DNA of 64,000 nucleotides from Poronia punctata (Eukaryota > Ascomycota > Sordariomycetes > Xylariales > Xylariaceae), in the NCBI GenBank assembly GCA_022579005.1, contig MU401473.1, positions 240,651 to 304,650 on the forward strand. The letters are read 5' to 3'. Position numbers and translations under genes: made by a program. Of this stretch, positions 12,201 to 22,019 are shown piece after piece. Every line of letters starts with the position of its first letter. Position 1 is the stretch's first letter. The notes under the pieces were generated by a model. The model saw only the letters and a list, made by a program, of their open reading frames with translations. It ran no database searches and was not told the DNA's origin.

Positions 12201-14908
12201 CGCCTCAATGCCATCATCAACGATATATTCCGTCTTGGCGACGTAGATGAGGCCCCGACCTCGATTGCAACTGAAGATGACTCCGCTTTCGGCCTCCGGG
12301 CGGACAACGGCAAGATCGTCATGTACTTCCAGAGTCAGAAGAAGAATGACATCCTGCAGTCTATCAGAGCAGCCAAGGCAAAATATGGGAAGGATACCAG
12401 AACCGTGAAGCCATTCGAAAGACTCATTCGCCCACAAGACATACCCGGGACCCTCCTGAATCTAGCCCTGATTAACCTCGCCGCACCTGATTCAGGCCTC
12501 AGGATCGCGTCTTATAACCTCCTCGGCGCTCTCTGTCAAGCTTTTAGATTCAAGGCGGCATCCAAATTCGTCGGCGTCAGAGGTAAGCCAAATCCATCAT
12601 GTTCATCTAGCCCTCTCACACCACCGCGACTAATATACATCCCAGATGTGCACATACCGCCCGACCCTAACCAGTTCATCGTGAACATGAGCAAGACCCT
12701 AGCCCAGGAAGAGCCCCAGTTGACTTCGGATTTCCTCAATGAGTTCTTTGCTAGCTGGGGAAACTTCTCGGACGAGCAGAAACCATTAAGCCTTGCGTAT
12801 ATGGCGCCCTGGCTAACCAGCCTGCGATCTTCGTTCCTCAATGACGAATCCGACAGTGAACGAGGAAAGGAGAGGATATCCGCCATCTTCCAGAAACTGA
12901 TAGATGCTACAGCCTCGGAATCTTCGCTCTACCTCACGCTAGAACACACAGTCTGGCCCGCCATCTATAAAGATGAAACGCTCTTGGACCTATTCCTCGA
13001 AGAGGTCATCAAGGCCGCTCTAGCGGTCGGGCCTTCTGACGAGCACACTCAGGCCCTCACGTCTACCATCATCGCCATTGGGACGATAACACTACGCGGA
13101 AAGGTCATATCGCGTCTGCGGAAAGCCCTGAACCGGTCTGTGCTCCGGCCAACCAAGTATCTCCCTGACAATGCCGTTTGGGACGAGATTTGCATCCTAT
13201 TACAGTTCTGCCTCGCACTATCCTTCGACTGCGGCGTACAGTCCCAATTGTACATGCCTGAAATATTCCACGTCGTGACCATGTTGGCCAACGTCGGCCC
13301 GATGGAAGTTCGCTCTTGCACCCATCGTCTATTAATCAACACACTCCATGCAGCCTGCACGTCCTTTAAGCTAGACGATGCCAAGTTAACCAAGCTACGG
13401 AGCATATTGGACGTGGTTTCAGACCCTAAAAGTGAATTGTTCACCGCTCCGATGAGCATAGCCCGAGACGAGGTCTCGATGGCGACGATGCATGAGGCCG
13501 GTCAGACACTGGCAGCGACGGAACAGCTTGCCATTCTACTTTTCGATACGTGCGCTGTGGCAGCGCCGTCGGTCGACTTGGCGAATGCCTGGCGGTCTAG
13601 GTGGATGAGCCTGGTGGCCAGTACGGCCTTTCAAAACAATCCGGCGATACAGCCCCGCGCCTTCACGGTGATGGGTTGCCTTGCGCGGGAAGAGATCGAC
13701 GACGATTTGCTCTATCAGGTTCTAGTGGCCCTTCGACACAGTATAACACGCTTCGGCGAGGACGGCTCTACGGAAATGCTCATCGCCGTCATCACAGCAC
13801 TATCCAAGATGATCGTCAAGTTGACCTCGGCATCTCGCTACGGACTACAACTGTTCTGGCTTGCCATGTCTCTGATCCGCCTGATGCCAACCGCGCGCCT
13901 TTTCAACTATGCCACTCAGCTGCTCGAGGCTGTGTTGACCAACATCGGTATTTCGGCCGAGCTAAGGAGTGAGAAGACGGCAACATTCCTCTTGCAAGGT
14001 CGTAGTACCCTCGAGGAGGCCACCCTCCCTCTGGATGACGTATACGGCATCCATTTCACACCAGATAACTTCCATTTCGCCGTTTGCGCCTGTTTGGTCC
14101 GTGGTCTCACCGATGCGACCACCAAGGCCTCTACGCTGCGAGTTTTGGCTACCTTTTTGGAACTGACAACTAGCTCTCTCGCGACCAGGAGTCCGAGGGT
14201 GTCGTCCAACGCATTCCTCCTCTCGCCATACATGGCCTTGATACAGTCCAGGGTGGTCAACCCGGATGAAATCAAAGAATGTTTATGGCTGGCCGGTTTC
14301 AACCCAGCGAGTGTGGTCAATCTCACGCTGGAACGTGATATACGTCATACGGAGGTTATTAGTGATCAAGATCTTCTACTCCACACCGCCATCGAGCTCG
14401 TGGATTTCCAGGATCTGGAGGACGATGTTCAGACTCATATATTGGTGTGGCTCATCGAGCTGGCCGGGGAGAGGCCGGCGGTCGTGATTCCCATGTAAGT
14501 TACATGCCGCAGTTTAACCCTTCTATCTTCTAGCTCTCGGTATACTGACATTCATCACTAGGTGCCCCGCCATCTCGTCGTTCCTTGATCAAGTGCTTCT
14601 CCATGCTCAGAATCCAGCGGCGATGAAAGCAGCCCATACACTACTCAGGATAATCACCTCAACCCCGCAATATGCAGATGCTAGAGAGGATCACGAGGTT
14701 CTCACTGATGCTCTGGAGGAGATGGGATTCGAGGGCCTACAGCGATCACATTCCTTCTTGCAAGCTCAAGAATTCGACAAGCAACTAATAGGGCTAACAG
14801 AGAAGCTGATCGAAGTGAGTTTTTTTCAATCCATATCGCATGTCTATACGATGTGGTCTTTCGGATGATACAAAGCGCTAACAAGAGACACAGCTCATTA
14901 TCATGTGA
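6260..14908 (+). CDS. Ras GTPase-activating protein, neurofibromin/IRA family
   Basis: Negative regulator of Ras that speeds GTP hydrolysis and so dampens cAMP and MAP-kinase signalling. Fifteen exons give 2575 residues: 6260-6313, 6441-7946, 7998-8356, 8415-8529, 8585-10111, 10168-10327, 10387-10676, 10738-11025, 11083-11457, 11514-11600, 11683-11855, 11906-12582, 12646-14494, 14562-14814 and 14894-14908. All junctions are GT-AG and keep frame. The RasGAP domain covers about residues 1150-1450. It has the arginine-finger segment ILRRNCVATKML near residue 1249 and the signature VFLRFFCPAIVAPE near 1360. A Sec14/CRAL-TRIO-like segment (FGILVDAT) and a PH-like segment follow at about 1560-1800, as in human NF1 and yeast Ira1/2. 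The rest is helical-repeat-like. The first exon is short and was chosen because MSSDAELVGSLVERLTTR joins LPHRTGTHSSELKHDD in phase. The last exon codes for only four residues. Confidence 0.9.
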
Positions 14909-15346
14909 AGACATATGAAGTCTACAGAACGGAGGCCTGGCGTTCTGTTTAACTAGTTATATTCCGTGGCAGCCGAGTAAGAGAGAGGAAATGAGATTGT
15001 TGATACGCCTTTGCGCATTTTGATAAGTTGGAAGGTCAACAAGGCCAATACGTTCGAGCGAGCGAACCAAAAATTTGAAGAGATATAGGGGATTGGAGCT
15101 TAAAACCCCGCGTTGGTTGATGTTGGTGGTATCATATTTTCCCGACTTTGATCATTTAAATTTTAAATAAGTACATAAAACTTGGAAAATTGAATGATAA
15201 CGAAATTATGATTGATGAAATCCCAAAGTCTTCGTTTGATACTCTAAGACGTTGTATGACTTCTCTAGCAAAAAGAAGAAGAGAATATCATCATTCCAGC
15301 GCAATATAAAAAGTGAAAAAAGATGGATAGATGTAAAAAGATATGT
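14909..15346. other. RasGAP 3' flank, AT-rich spacer
   Basis: About 440 bases of AT-rich 3' UTR and spacer before the tRNA gene. It includes a T-rich/A-rich stretch around 15150-15340. No coding frame is supported. Confidence 0.5.
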
Positions 15347-15404
15347 TGCGGTGAGTGCGGATCGAACGCACGACCTTCAGATTAATGATAAGATTGAAGT
15401 TTAA

Positions 15405-15436
<32 letters not shown>

Positions 15437-15441
15437 CCCGC
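15347..15441 (-). tRNA. tRNA-Phe (GAA) with intron
   Basis: The reverse complement folds as a tRNA. The 5' acceptor strand is GCGGGGA, followed by a D arm with AGTTGGGA and an anticodon stem TCAGA/TCTGA enclosing CTGAAG. The variable loop is AGGTC, the T arm is GTGCG-TTCGATC-CGCAC, and the 3' strand is TCACCGC with discriminator A. The anticodon GAA and overall sequence match eukaryotic tRNA-Phe. About 22 bases directly 3' of the anticodon form an intron, as is usual for this gene in fungi. The acceptor stem has one G-A mismatch (positions 5 and 68). The gene is isolated and about 440 bases from the RasGAP stop. Confidence 0.9.
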
Positions 15442-16797
15442 TTGATGGTGAATATGGTTGTTATCAAGATACATCACGTGGAATCTAGTTGATTACTCGT
15501 AGTAGTAGGTATGCTACTAGTCAAGACAGGATTATGTTTTTGTACATTTGTGCTAGAGTTTTAATTGGAGTAGGGTTTTGTGTTAGGTTAGGTCGGACTA
15601 AAGTAGAGAGGCGTTATTGTTTTCCTAAGAGAGGTCGTTTCTGTGTTATACTCTTGCCGAACGAACTACCTGTACGTGTATTAAGCCACCGGGTGACGTG
15701 CGACGTAAACAGAGAGGACGACGATGTTATTAAAATGAGAACGAATAGCCCGATGATAACAGCAGAAGGGCCTGCTGAAGTTTTCCTAACATGTTTACTT
15801 GTATTGGGTATAAAAGCTGCCTAACATGCCACATATCGTATGCACATGATAATGTTTTTATAGGGTAGTGTCCCCGGGCACATCTGCGCTGGTGACCTAG
15901 TCACATACATTAACTCTGGATGGAGTCTTGAATAGGAATAACCTTTTACTTTACGAGAATCAAATTCCATTCCCGCTGTGGGCAATGCCCCGGGGATCTA
16001 CCTAGTCAGTATATGCTAAATTAACCTTTCTTAAAGCATATATTGCTTGCATGCCATGCGAGTTTCATGGCGTGTAGAACTTTGTCATGATGCGACGTCC
16101 TTGCCCCACGTTGCATATTCCCAAAAGCGTAAAAAAAGTCACAACAAGAATCATAATTATTTTACCTACTCCTGTCTAAATTCCATTCGACGGTGACACT
16201 CTTATGGCCAACACACATAAATGAGCTCGTGTCAAGTTGACGTCAAACCATTATGGGGGCCCAGCTGACATCATGTACCGGCATCCATGTGACTGTGACA
16301 CCCGCCATAACTTGATGGCAGCTGCTTAGCACTTCCGCCTAACCTAATCCTCGAGCTCTCCTAGCTTAACCTAGGTACTGTTTGTTAGGCCTGTTCTCAG
16401 TAAGCCGGTACTTGAGCCATTGCCTCATGCACCGCAAATGAGCAGGTATATTAGGCCACGCAGGTACAAATAGGGAGCCGAGGGACCAAGTACATTCCTT
16501 TGCAGACTGCTGGGACACGACCAATAATCAGCCCCGGTGACCCAAACCACATCACGCTAACAGGGGATATGCTTCCCTCGCTTGTCATTGCACGCTTGTC
16601 ATTACACCTCGCATACACTGAAATTACATTACCTATCAAGCTATCTGTCCCTCTTGAAGCTCCTTAAACCACTCGGGCTCGGGGGCTTTGCTGTTGTTCT
16701 TCAATCGCGACTCTCACGCCTTTCCTGCCATGGAAATAGCTTCTCTCAATCCTTTCTAAGTTGTATACACCTTCACATAGCTGCTGCGACCGCCACC
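15442..16797. other. Intergenic region upstream of sey1
   Basis: About 1.36 kb without a supported gene. A 111-codon plus frame at 15489-15824 begins at a non-ATG codon and resembles nothing known. It contains one TACGAGTA octamer (15494-15501, read as TACTCGTA) and a TGACGTCA palindrome at 16238-16245. Confidence 0.5.
16238..16245. promoter_or_regulatory. CRE-like palindrome TGACGTCA upstream of sey1
   Basis: A perfect TGACGTCA lies about 550 bases upstream of the sey1 start. This is the consensus bound by fungal bZIP factors of the ATF/CREB type. A single 8-base match in a 1.3 kb region is suggestive only. Confidence 0.3.
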
Positions 16798-19551
16798 ATG
16801 AACGGCCATTTCGCTGCGGTCGGCGATGCGCCCTCCGAGGCGCGATATGAGCATGGCGTCCAAGTCATTGACGAAGATAAGGAGTTCAAGTACGCCGTCA
16901 AACCCCCGACGACCACCCTCTGCGTGCACATGTGCTGACCAAACATGCTTTATCTGTGTGCAGTTCTAATTTAAGCTCGTACCTGACGGCTACCCAAGTT
17001 GCTGACGCCGGCTTCAACTACCACCTCATCTCCGTTTTCGGGTCACAGTCCACGGGAAAGTCGACCCTCCTGAATAATCTCTTCGGAACCGAATTCAATG
17101 TCATGTCCGAGACAGAGCGTCGCCAGACTACAAAGGGAATATGGATGTCCAAGAACAAGACGACCTCGATGACGGACAACATCCTGGTAATGGACGTCGA
17201 GGGTACCGATGGACGTGAACGCGGCGAAGATCAGGATTTCGAGCGAAAGAGCGCATTGTTTGCTCTCGCCACTAGCGAAGTCCTGATTGTCAATATCTGG
17301 GAACACCAGGTTGGCTTATACCAAGGAGCCAACATGGGTTTGCTGAAGACCGTATTCGAGGTCAACCTGCAACTGTTCCTGAAAGACAAGCAGTATGTCT
17401 TGGGAATGACAGAATTGACGGTTCCTGGTGCGATTGCTGACATTCTTGACCAGGTCTACCCCGAGGTCCCTCTTGTTCTTCGTGATACGTGACCATATTG
17501 GCAACACCCCTTTGGCCAATCTACGAAACACTCTGATCCAGGACCTTTCCAAGATTTGGTCGTCTATATCGAAGCCTCAGGGGCTGGAGAAATCTCGCAT
17601 CGAGGACTACTTTGATTTTGCTTTTGCTGCGCTCCCCCACAAGATTCTTCAGCCCGAACAATTTGTGAACGAGGTGAAGAATCTTGGGAAACGATTCGTT
17701 GCCGGTAACCGCAACGCCAAACAACAGATAGAGCATGGTGAACAAGAACTCGAAGGCGGTGTCTTCTTACCGGAATACCATAGAAGAATCCCTGCCGATG
17801 GTTTCTCTGTGTATGCCGAGGGTGTCTGGGACCAGATTGTCAACAACAAAGATCTCGACTTGCCTACGCAACAAGAACTACTTGCGCAGTTCCGATGCGA
17901 TGAAATCTCGCGAGAAGTGCTCATCACTTTCGACGCGGCCATTGGACCCCTGGAGGAACAACAAAGCGAAGCGTCTCGCATCGGCAAACCCCTTGTGATT
18001 GCTGATTTGGGCGAAACCGGAAAATCCACTAGGGTCAAATGTGTAAAGGCCTTTGAGACGCAGGCCAGCAGATACCATAAGGCTGTTTATGCGCGCAAAA
18101 GGGGAGAGCTCGAAGGGAAGATCGATCAACGGCTAAAGGCGCTGTATCAGGGTCAACTCACGGCTGCTCATAAATCTGGCGTGTCTTCCTTTAGTGAGGC
18201 TGTGTCTGGCACGGTGAAAATGGGTCAGAAATCAGGAGCTGCATACGAGTTTGCCGAAATTGTAGCCACAGAGAAAGAAAAGGCCCTCGATCAGTTCAAG
18301 TTGGAAGTCCAGAACTTGGTCATCGAGGGCGTTGCGTGGACTAATTTCAATTCTCAGCTAGTGCTTTTTGAAAAGGAGCTGGACCAGGTCAGCTCCCGCT
18401 TGCGAAAAGAGGAGATGCGCAGACTTGCTACTCGCGTGGAACGATGGGTCAAGTCGCGCCTTGGGGATGCTGTAGGCGTCGAATTCAACAAGCTCGGTTC
18501 CGGAAGGGGCGGAACAGGTGCGCCAGAAGACGGCGAGAAACCACCTACCGAGAAAGACCTTTGGGATCGTATATGGAATGTTTTTATCTCCGTTGTCGGA
18601 GAAGCTGAAAGCCGCTTTGCCGACCGAGCGAAGAGCTTCGAGGCAAGTGAGGCTGAAGTTCAAGTTGGGCTTTGGCGCCTCAGACGCAAGAGCTGGGTTG
18701 CTCTGAGGGAGAAGGTAGAGGAGGAAGTCATGGAAGGAAATATACTTCTTAAACTCCGCGAGAACTTTGAGGACAAGTTTAGGTACGATGAAGCTGGAGT
18801 TCCGCGAATATGGCGACCTGCCGACGACATCGAGGGCATCTATACGCGAGCGAGGGAGTCGACTCTTACTCTCATCCCCCTGCTCTCAAGGTTCCGACTC
18901 TCCGAGACTTATGCTCCGCCCGATCTGCCTAGCTTCATCGGACATCAGCCTGCCGGGGCAGAACCCGAAGATGAGGATGATTTGACCCCTATTGGTGGTG
19001 TGGATGAGGAAGATGGCAAGAGCCTCGAAGAAGAAATGACCGTCTTGAGCGAAGGGAAACGACAGGATTTGGTGGTCCGGTTCAAGAAGACGGCCGACGG
19101 TGTCTATGTGGAAGCTAAACGAAGTGCCATTGGTGGAGTTGCCCAAGTGCCGTTGTATTTCTACGGAATACTCTTGGCTCTGGGGTGGAATGAGCTCCTG
19201 ACGGGTAAGTGAAGCCACGGAAATGACAACCAGGTTCATTTGATTGCTAACTTCTGTCTAGTCTTGCGCAACCCTGTTCTCTTCCTATTGCTTATTATAA
19301 TGGCCGGCGGAACTTATCTCGCGTATAACCTCAACCTACTCGGGCCCATGATGCAGATGAGCAGTGCCGCCTGGAACCAGGCACTGGATATCGGAAAACA
19401 GCGGCTCCGAGAATTTCTGGAGAACAATGAGACGGCCCGCCAGGCCATGTCCATGCCAGCTCGCGATAGCGATTCCATCAGTTTGGACACGTTGGACAGC
19501 CGTGGCAAGAAGTCTCGAACATCCGTTGTTGATGATGACGACGATATTTAA
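16798..19551 (+). CDS. sey1: ER membrane-fusion GTPase Sey1 (atlastin/RHD3 class)
   Basis: Dynamin-like GTPase that drives homotypic fusion of ER tubules. Exons 16798-16889, 16964-17392, 17454-19204 and 19262-19551 give 853 residues, the usual length for fungal Sey1. The start ATG has a strong context (GCCACCATG). The G1 P-loop GSQSTGKST is at residues 57-65, and the switch/G3 segment [19 protein letters not shown] follows. Splicing intron 2 restores [20 protein letters not shown], which carries the RD motif. A long helical bundle leads to two closely spaced membrane segments near residues 755-805 ([14 protein letters not shown] and [20 protein letters not shown]), forming the hairpin typical of the family. 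The tail is Ser- and Asp-rich and cytosolic. It is convergent with rnh201, with 225 bases between stops. Confidence 0.95.
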
Positions 19552-19571
19552 CCAAGGAGGCAATGGCATAA

Positions 19572-19599
19572 GTGCGTGCGTGTGTGTGTGTGTGTGTGT
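19572..19599. repeat. (TG)n microsatellite
   Basis: A GTGCGTGCG start runs into about ten TG units just after the sey1 stop codon, within the short convergent spacer between sey1 and rnh201. Confidence 0.9.
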
Positions 19600-19776
19600 A
19601 TTGCTCATGATGGAACGATGCAGGATACATAGAATAGTATACAATATGTCAGAATAACTTAAACATGATGGACGACCAACAATTATATATCATCCATTCC
19701 TAACCCATTGTTTATACCGTACGCCCAACGCCTTGGTCCTTGGATGAATGCGATGCTAAAGTGCTGTCCGTATAAA

Positions 19777-20793
19777 TCAAAATGCTTCTAACCCGGCTGG
19801 TGTGCCGAACCACGCCCCAAGCTCATCGGCATCCTTTTCTCTATCTCCGTTTGCCACGAAGAAATCTGTCACACGACTTGTCGACTCATCCTCGTCGGTA
19901 GGCCAGTCTACCTTGACACCACCCTTCAGCTCCAACATATCCTTTGCCGTACCCCAACTAAACCTGCATTCGGGCCCCCAGCCGAACACCGGATGCATAT
20001 TCTGTTTCAACCAAGTGACACACCGCGCATCAGAAGGATATCCCGAGCCCCAGGTCGGCAACTCCTCCTTTTCCTCCCCATCCCTATCCCCATCCCCCGC
20101 ACCAGCCTTCGCCCTCGCCTCATACAAAACCTCCAACGCCGCATCACGCGTGACCTTGGCGCAAACACTGGCCGCACTAACACACGGATACAAACTATCC
20201 GCCTTCTTCGCAACCGTAATCTTCAGCGTTGGGAAAAGTCTCTCGAGCCGTTTCTGATACGCAGCCGGCTGCCCAATAGTATCGACATATAACTCGCGAA
20301 CATTGACGCCCCGCGCGAGCACGCCGCGCACAAGATCAGCCGTGGCGTCCATGGCCTGCGCGTTGAGATTGTAATTGGCGCCTCCGGGACGCAACATGCC
20401 CGCGCCGATATCGCGCGCCGAGAGGCTGGATACGGCCCAGCCGCAGACGTCGTGGAGGTCGGTGGAGGGCGTGCAGAGGATTTCCATGAGGCGGGAGCGG
20501 ACGGTGGGCGTGAGGACTTTGGAGTCGTCGAAGTGGTGGGTTTGTTTTAGGAGCGGTTCGGAGCATGTCAAGGGCAGGTAGAAGACGCCGTAGACCATGG
20601 GGCCGAGAACGGGGCCTCGGCCGGCTTCGTCGACGCCTAGGACGCAAGGGGTCGATGGGTCGAGACTGGGGGGGATCGGGGAGAAGTGTGTGTATGAGGC
20701 GCCGAGGAGGGTGGAGGTGTGGTGGATGGAAGGGGGGATGAAGATGTTTGTGGGGGGCGTCTCGTGGGTTTCGTCTATTGGGGTGTCTTCCAT
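19777..20793 (-). CDS. rnh201: Ribonuclease H2 catalytic subunit A
   Basis: Catalytic subunit of RNase H2, which cuts RNA in RNA/DNA hybrids and starts removal of ribonucleotides from genomic DNA. It is a single exon of 338 residues. The family motifs are in order: GVDEAGRGPVLGPMVYG (acidic metal ligands D55 and E56), FDDSKVLT, the LYVDTIG segment with its aspartate, and KADSLYPCVSAASVCAKVTRD with the last catalytic aspartate. WGSGYPSDARCVTWL and HPVFGWGPECRFSW follow, as in eukaryotic type-2 enzymes. A short Gly/Asp-rich insert (about residues 230-245) interrupts the C-terminal half. Near the end, STSRVTDFF weakly resembles a PCNA-interaction box, which I regard as speculative. Upstream DNA carries clustered cell-cycle-box-like sites. 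Confidence 0.95.
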   Translation of the reverse strand: MEDTPIDETHETPPTNIFIPPSIHHTSTLLGASYTHFSPIPPSLDPSTPCVLGVDEAGRGPVLGPMVYGVFYLPLTCSEPLLKQTHHFDDSKVLTPTVRSRLMEILCTPSTDLHDVCGWAVSSLSARDIGAGMLRPGGANYNLNAQAMDATADLVRGVLARGVNVRELYVDTIGQPAAYQKRLERLFPTLKITVAKKADSLYPCVSAASVCAKVTRDAALEVLYEARAKAGAGDGDRDGEEKEELPTWGSGYPSDARCVTWLKQNMHPVFGWGPECRFSWGTAKDMLELKGGVKVDWPTDEDESTSRVTDFFVANGDREKDADELGAWFGTPAGLEAF

Positions 20794-22019
20794 TGTGAGG
20801 GGTCTTTTGGTGGTCGGGTCGTTTTTTTCCTCGTGGTTGGGCGGGGCAAGGCTTTTTTATCTTTTGTAGATATTTCGGGGGGATGGAGGGTGTGATAGTT
20901 CCTAGGAAGTAGGTAGGTAGGTAGGCTACCTAATTGTCTGGTGTTTCCTCTCTTTCTCTGCTTAGGTGGTTTTCTTCTTATTTCCAATTGGATGTGGTCA
21001 GTAGCAGAGATAATACGGAGAGCGAATTGAATGATGTTTACGTGTGTGGTGGATGTATCTAATTCCTAATGAAATATCTAGGATTAGACAAGTTGGTAAT
21101 TGGTAAATTGCTAGAAATTCACAAGTATCTTACCAAGGTTACGAGTATATGTGGATTGGTTCCTGAATGATCTGAACCCGACGCGTCATGGCGCGTTCAA
21201 TTACAGATGGCGCGTTAAATGGGTACGTGTACTTGGGTTGCGCGGGTCTGGCTACCACAACGGATTGGCTCTTTAACCACCAAGGTACCTGTTTTACTCA
21301 CAGCTGAAGCCTGCCAAAGCCTGTAACTATTTGTACCTCTACATATCATATATGTGATGTACGAGTAGGATGTAACTTAGTGCTATGTTCTTTCCCTCTG
21401 ACAATTCTTGCCTTCAAAAATTGTTTACGGCTCTACCTAATTGACCTCAGGTTTTTTCCCCTTCCCCCTTCAGTTGTCAGAGCTGGCGTGAAGCGTGGCT
21501 TATTCCCTGCTTTCCCTGCTCTGCGACCAAAAATGCCATCAGCCGTATGCAAAGAATATAGATGCAAATATTCGTAGCGAATGTTGTTTTTGCTGATTGA
21601 TCATGATGTCTTTTTGACCAAAAACCAGCTACAGGCAGAGAGGTACTTAACCAAACACGCACCCTTTACCGACGTTGGCCTCAACTACGAATAGGTTGCA
21701 GTAAAAGCGGATGCCGTCGCCGTATCCAGAACGCACATGCAATATGTTACTGCCCAATATCCACTATAAACGTCTGACAGTCTCAAAGTATCACCGTGGC
21801 AGTGCACGTGGGGATACATGCATTTTATTGGACGCAGGGACATTGATCGCAAATACGTTTATTTGATGCACCACTTCTCCAGCAGCCTGTCAAGGCATAT
21901 TCATGCCTCTAATCCATGAGACTCGAAACATATAGCCTAGGCTAGCTACTACGAGTATATCGCTTGAATCAAACTCGACCTTCCCCATGGTCGAGGTCTG
22001 CATTTCTCCGTCTTGAACA
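20794..22019. other. Divergent intergenic region rnh201/NACHT gene
   Basis: About 1.2 kb between divergent starts. It holds tandem TAGG units near 20909-20925, a cluster of GC-rich MCB-like sites at 21181-21216, and three TACGAGTA octamers (21140, 21360, 21950). No gene is supported. Confidence 0.6.
21181..21216. promoter_or_regulatory. Cluster of MCB/E2F-like sites upstream of rnh201
   Basis: ACGCGT at 21181-21186 is followed by two identical ATGGCGCGTT decamers at 21188-21197 and 21207-21216, spaced 19 bases start to start. ACGCGT is the MluI cell-cycle box bound by MBF in yeast, and TGGCGCG resembles an E2F-type site. They lie about 390-420 bases upstream of rnh201, a gene of DNA replication and repair. 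The role is inferred from position and consensus only. Confidence 0.45.

Noticed and set aside
15489..15824. 111-codon plus frame after the tRNA-Phe gene
   Set aside because: It starts at TTG, with no ATG near the beginning, and shows no recognisable sequence.
20240..20260. Frames antisense to rnh201
   Set aside because: These are shadow frames of a GC-rich coding exon.
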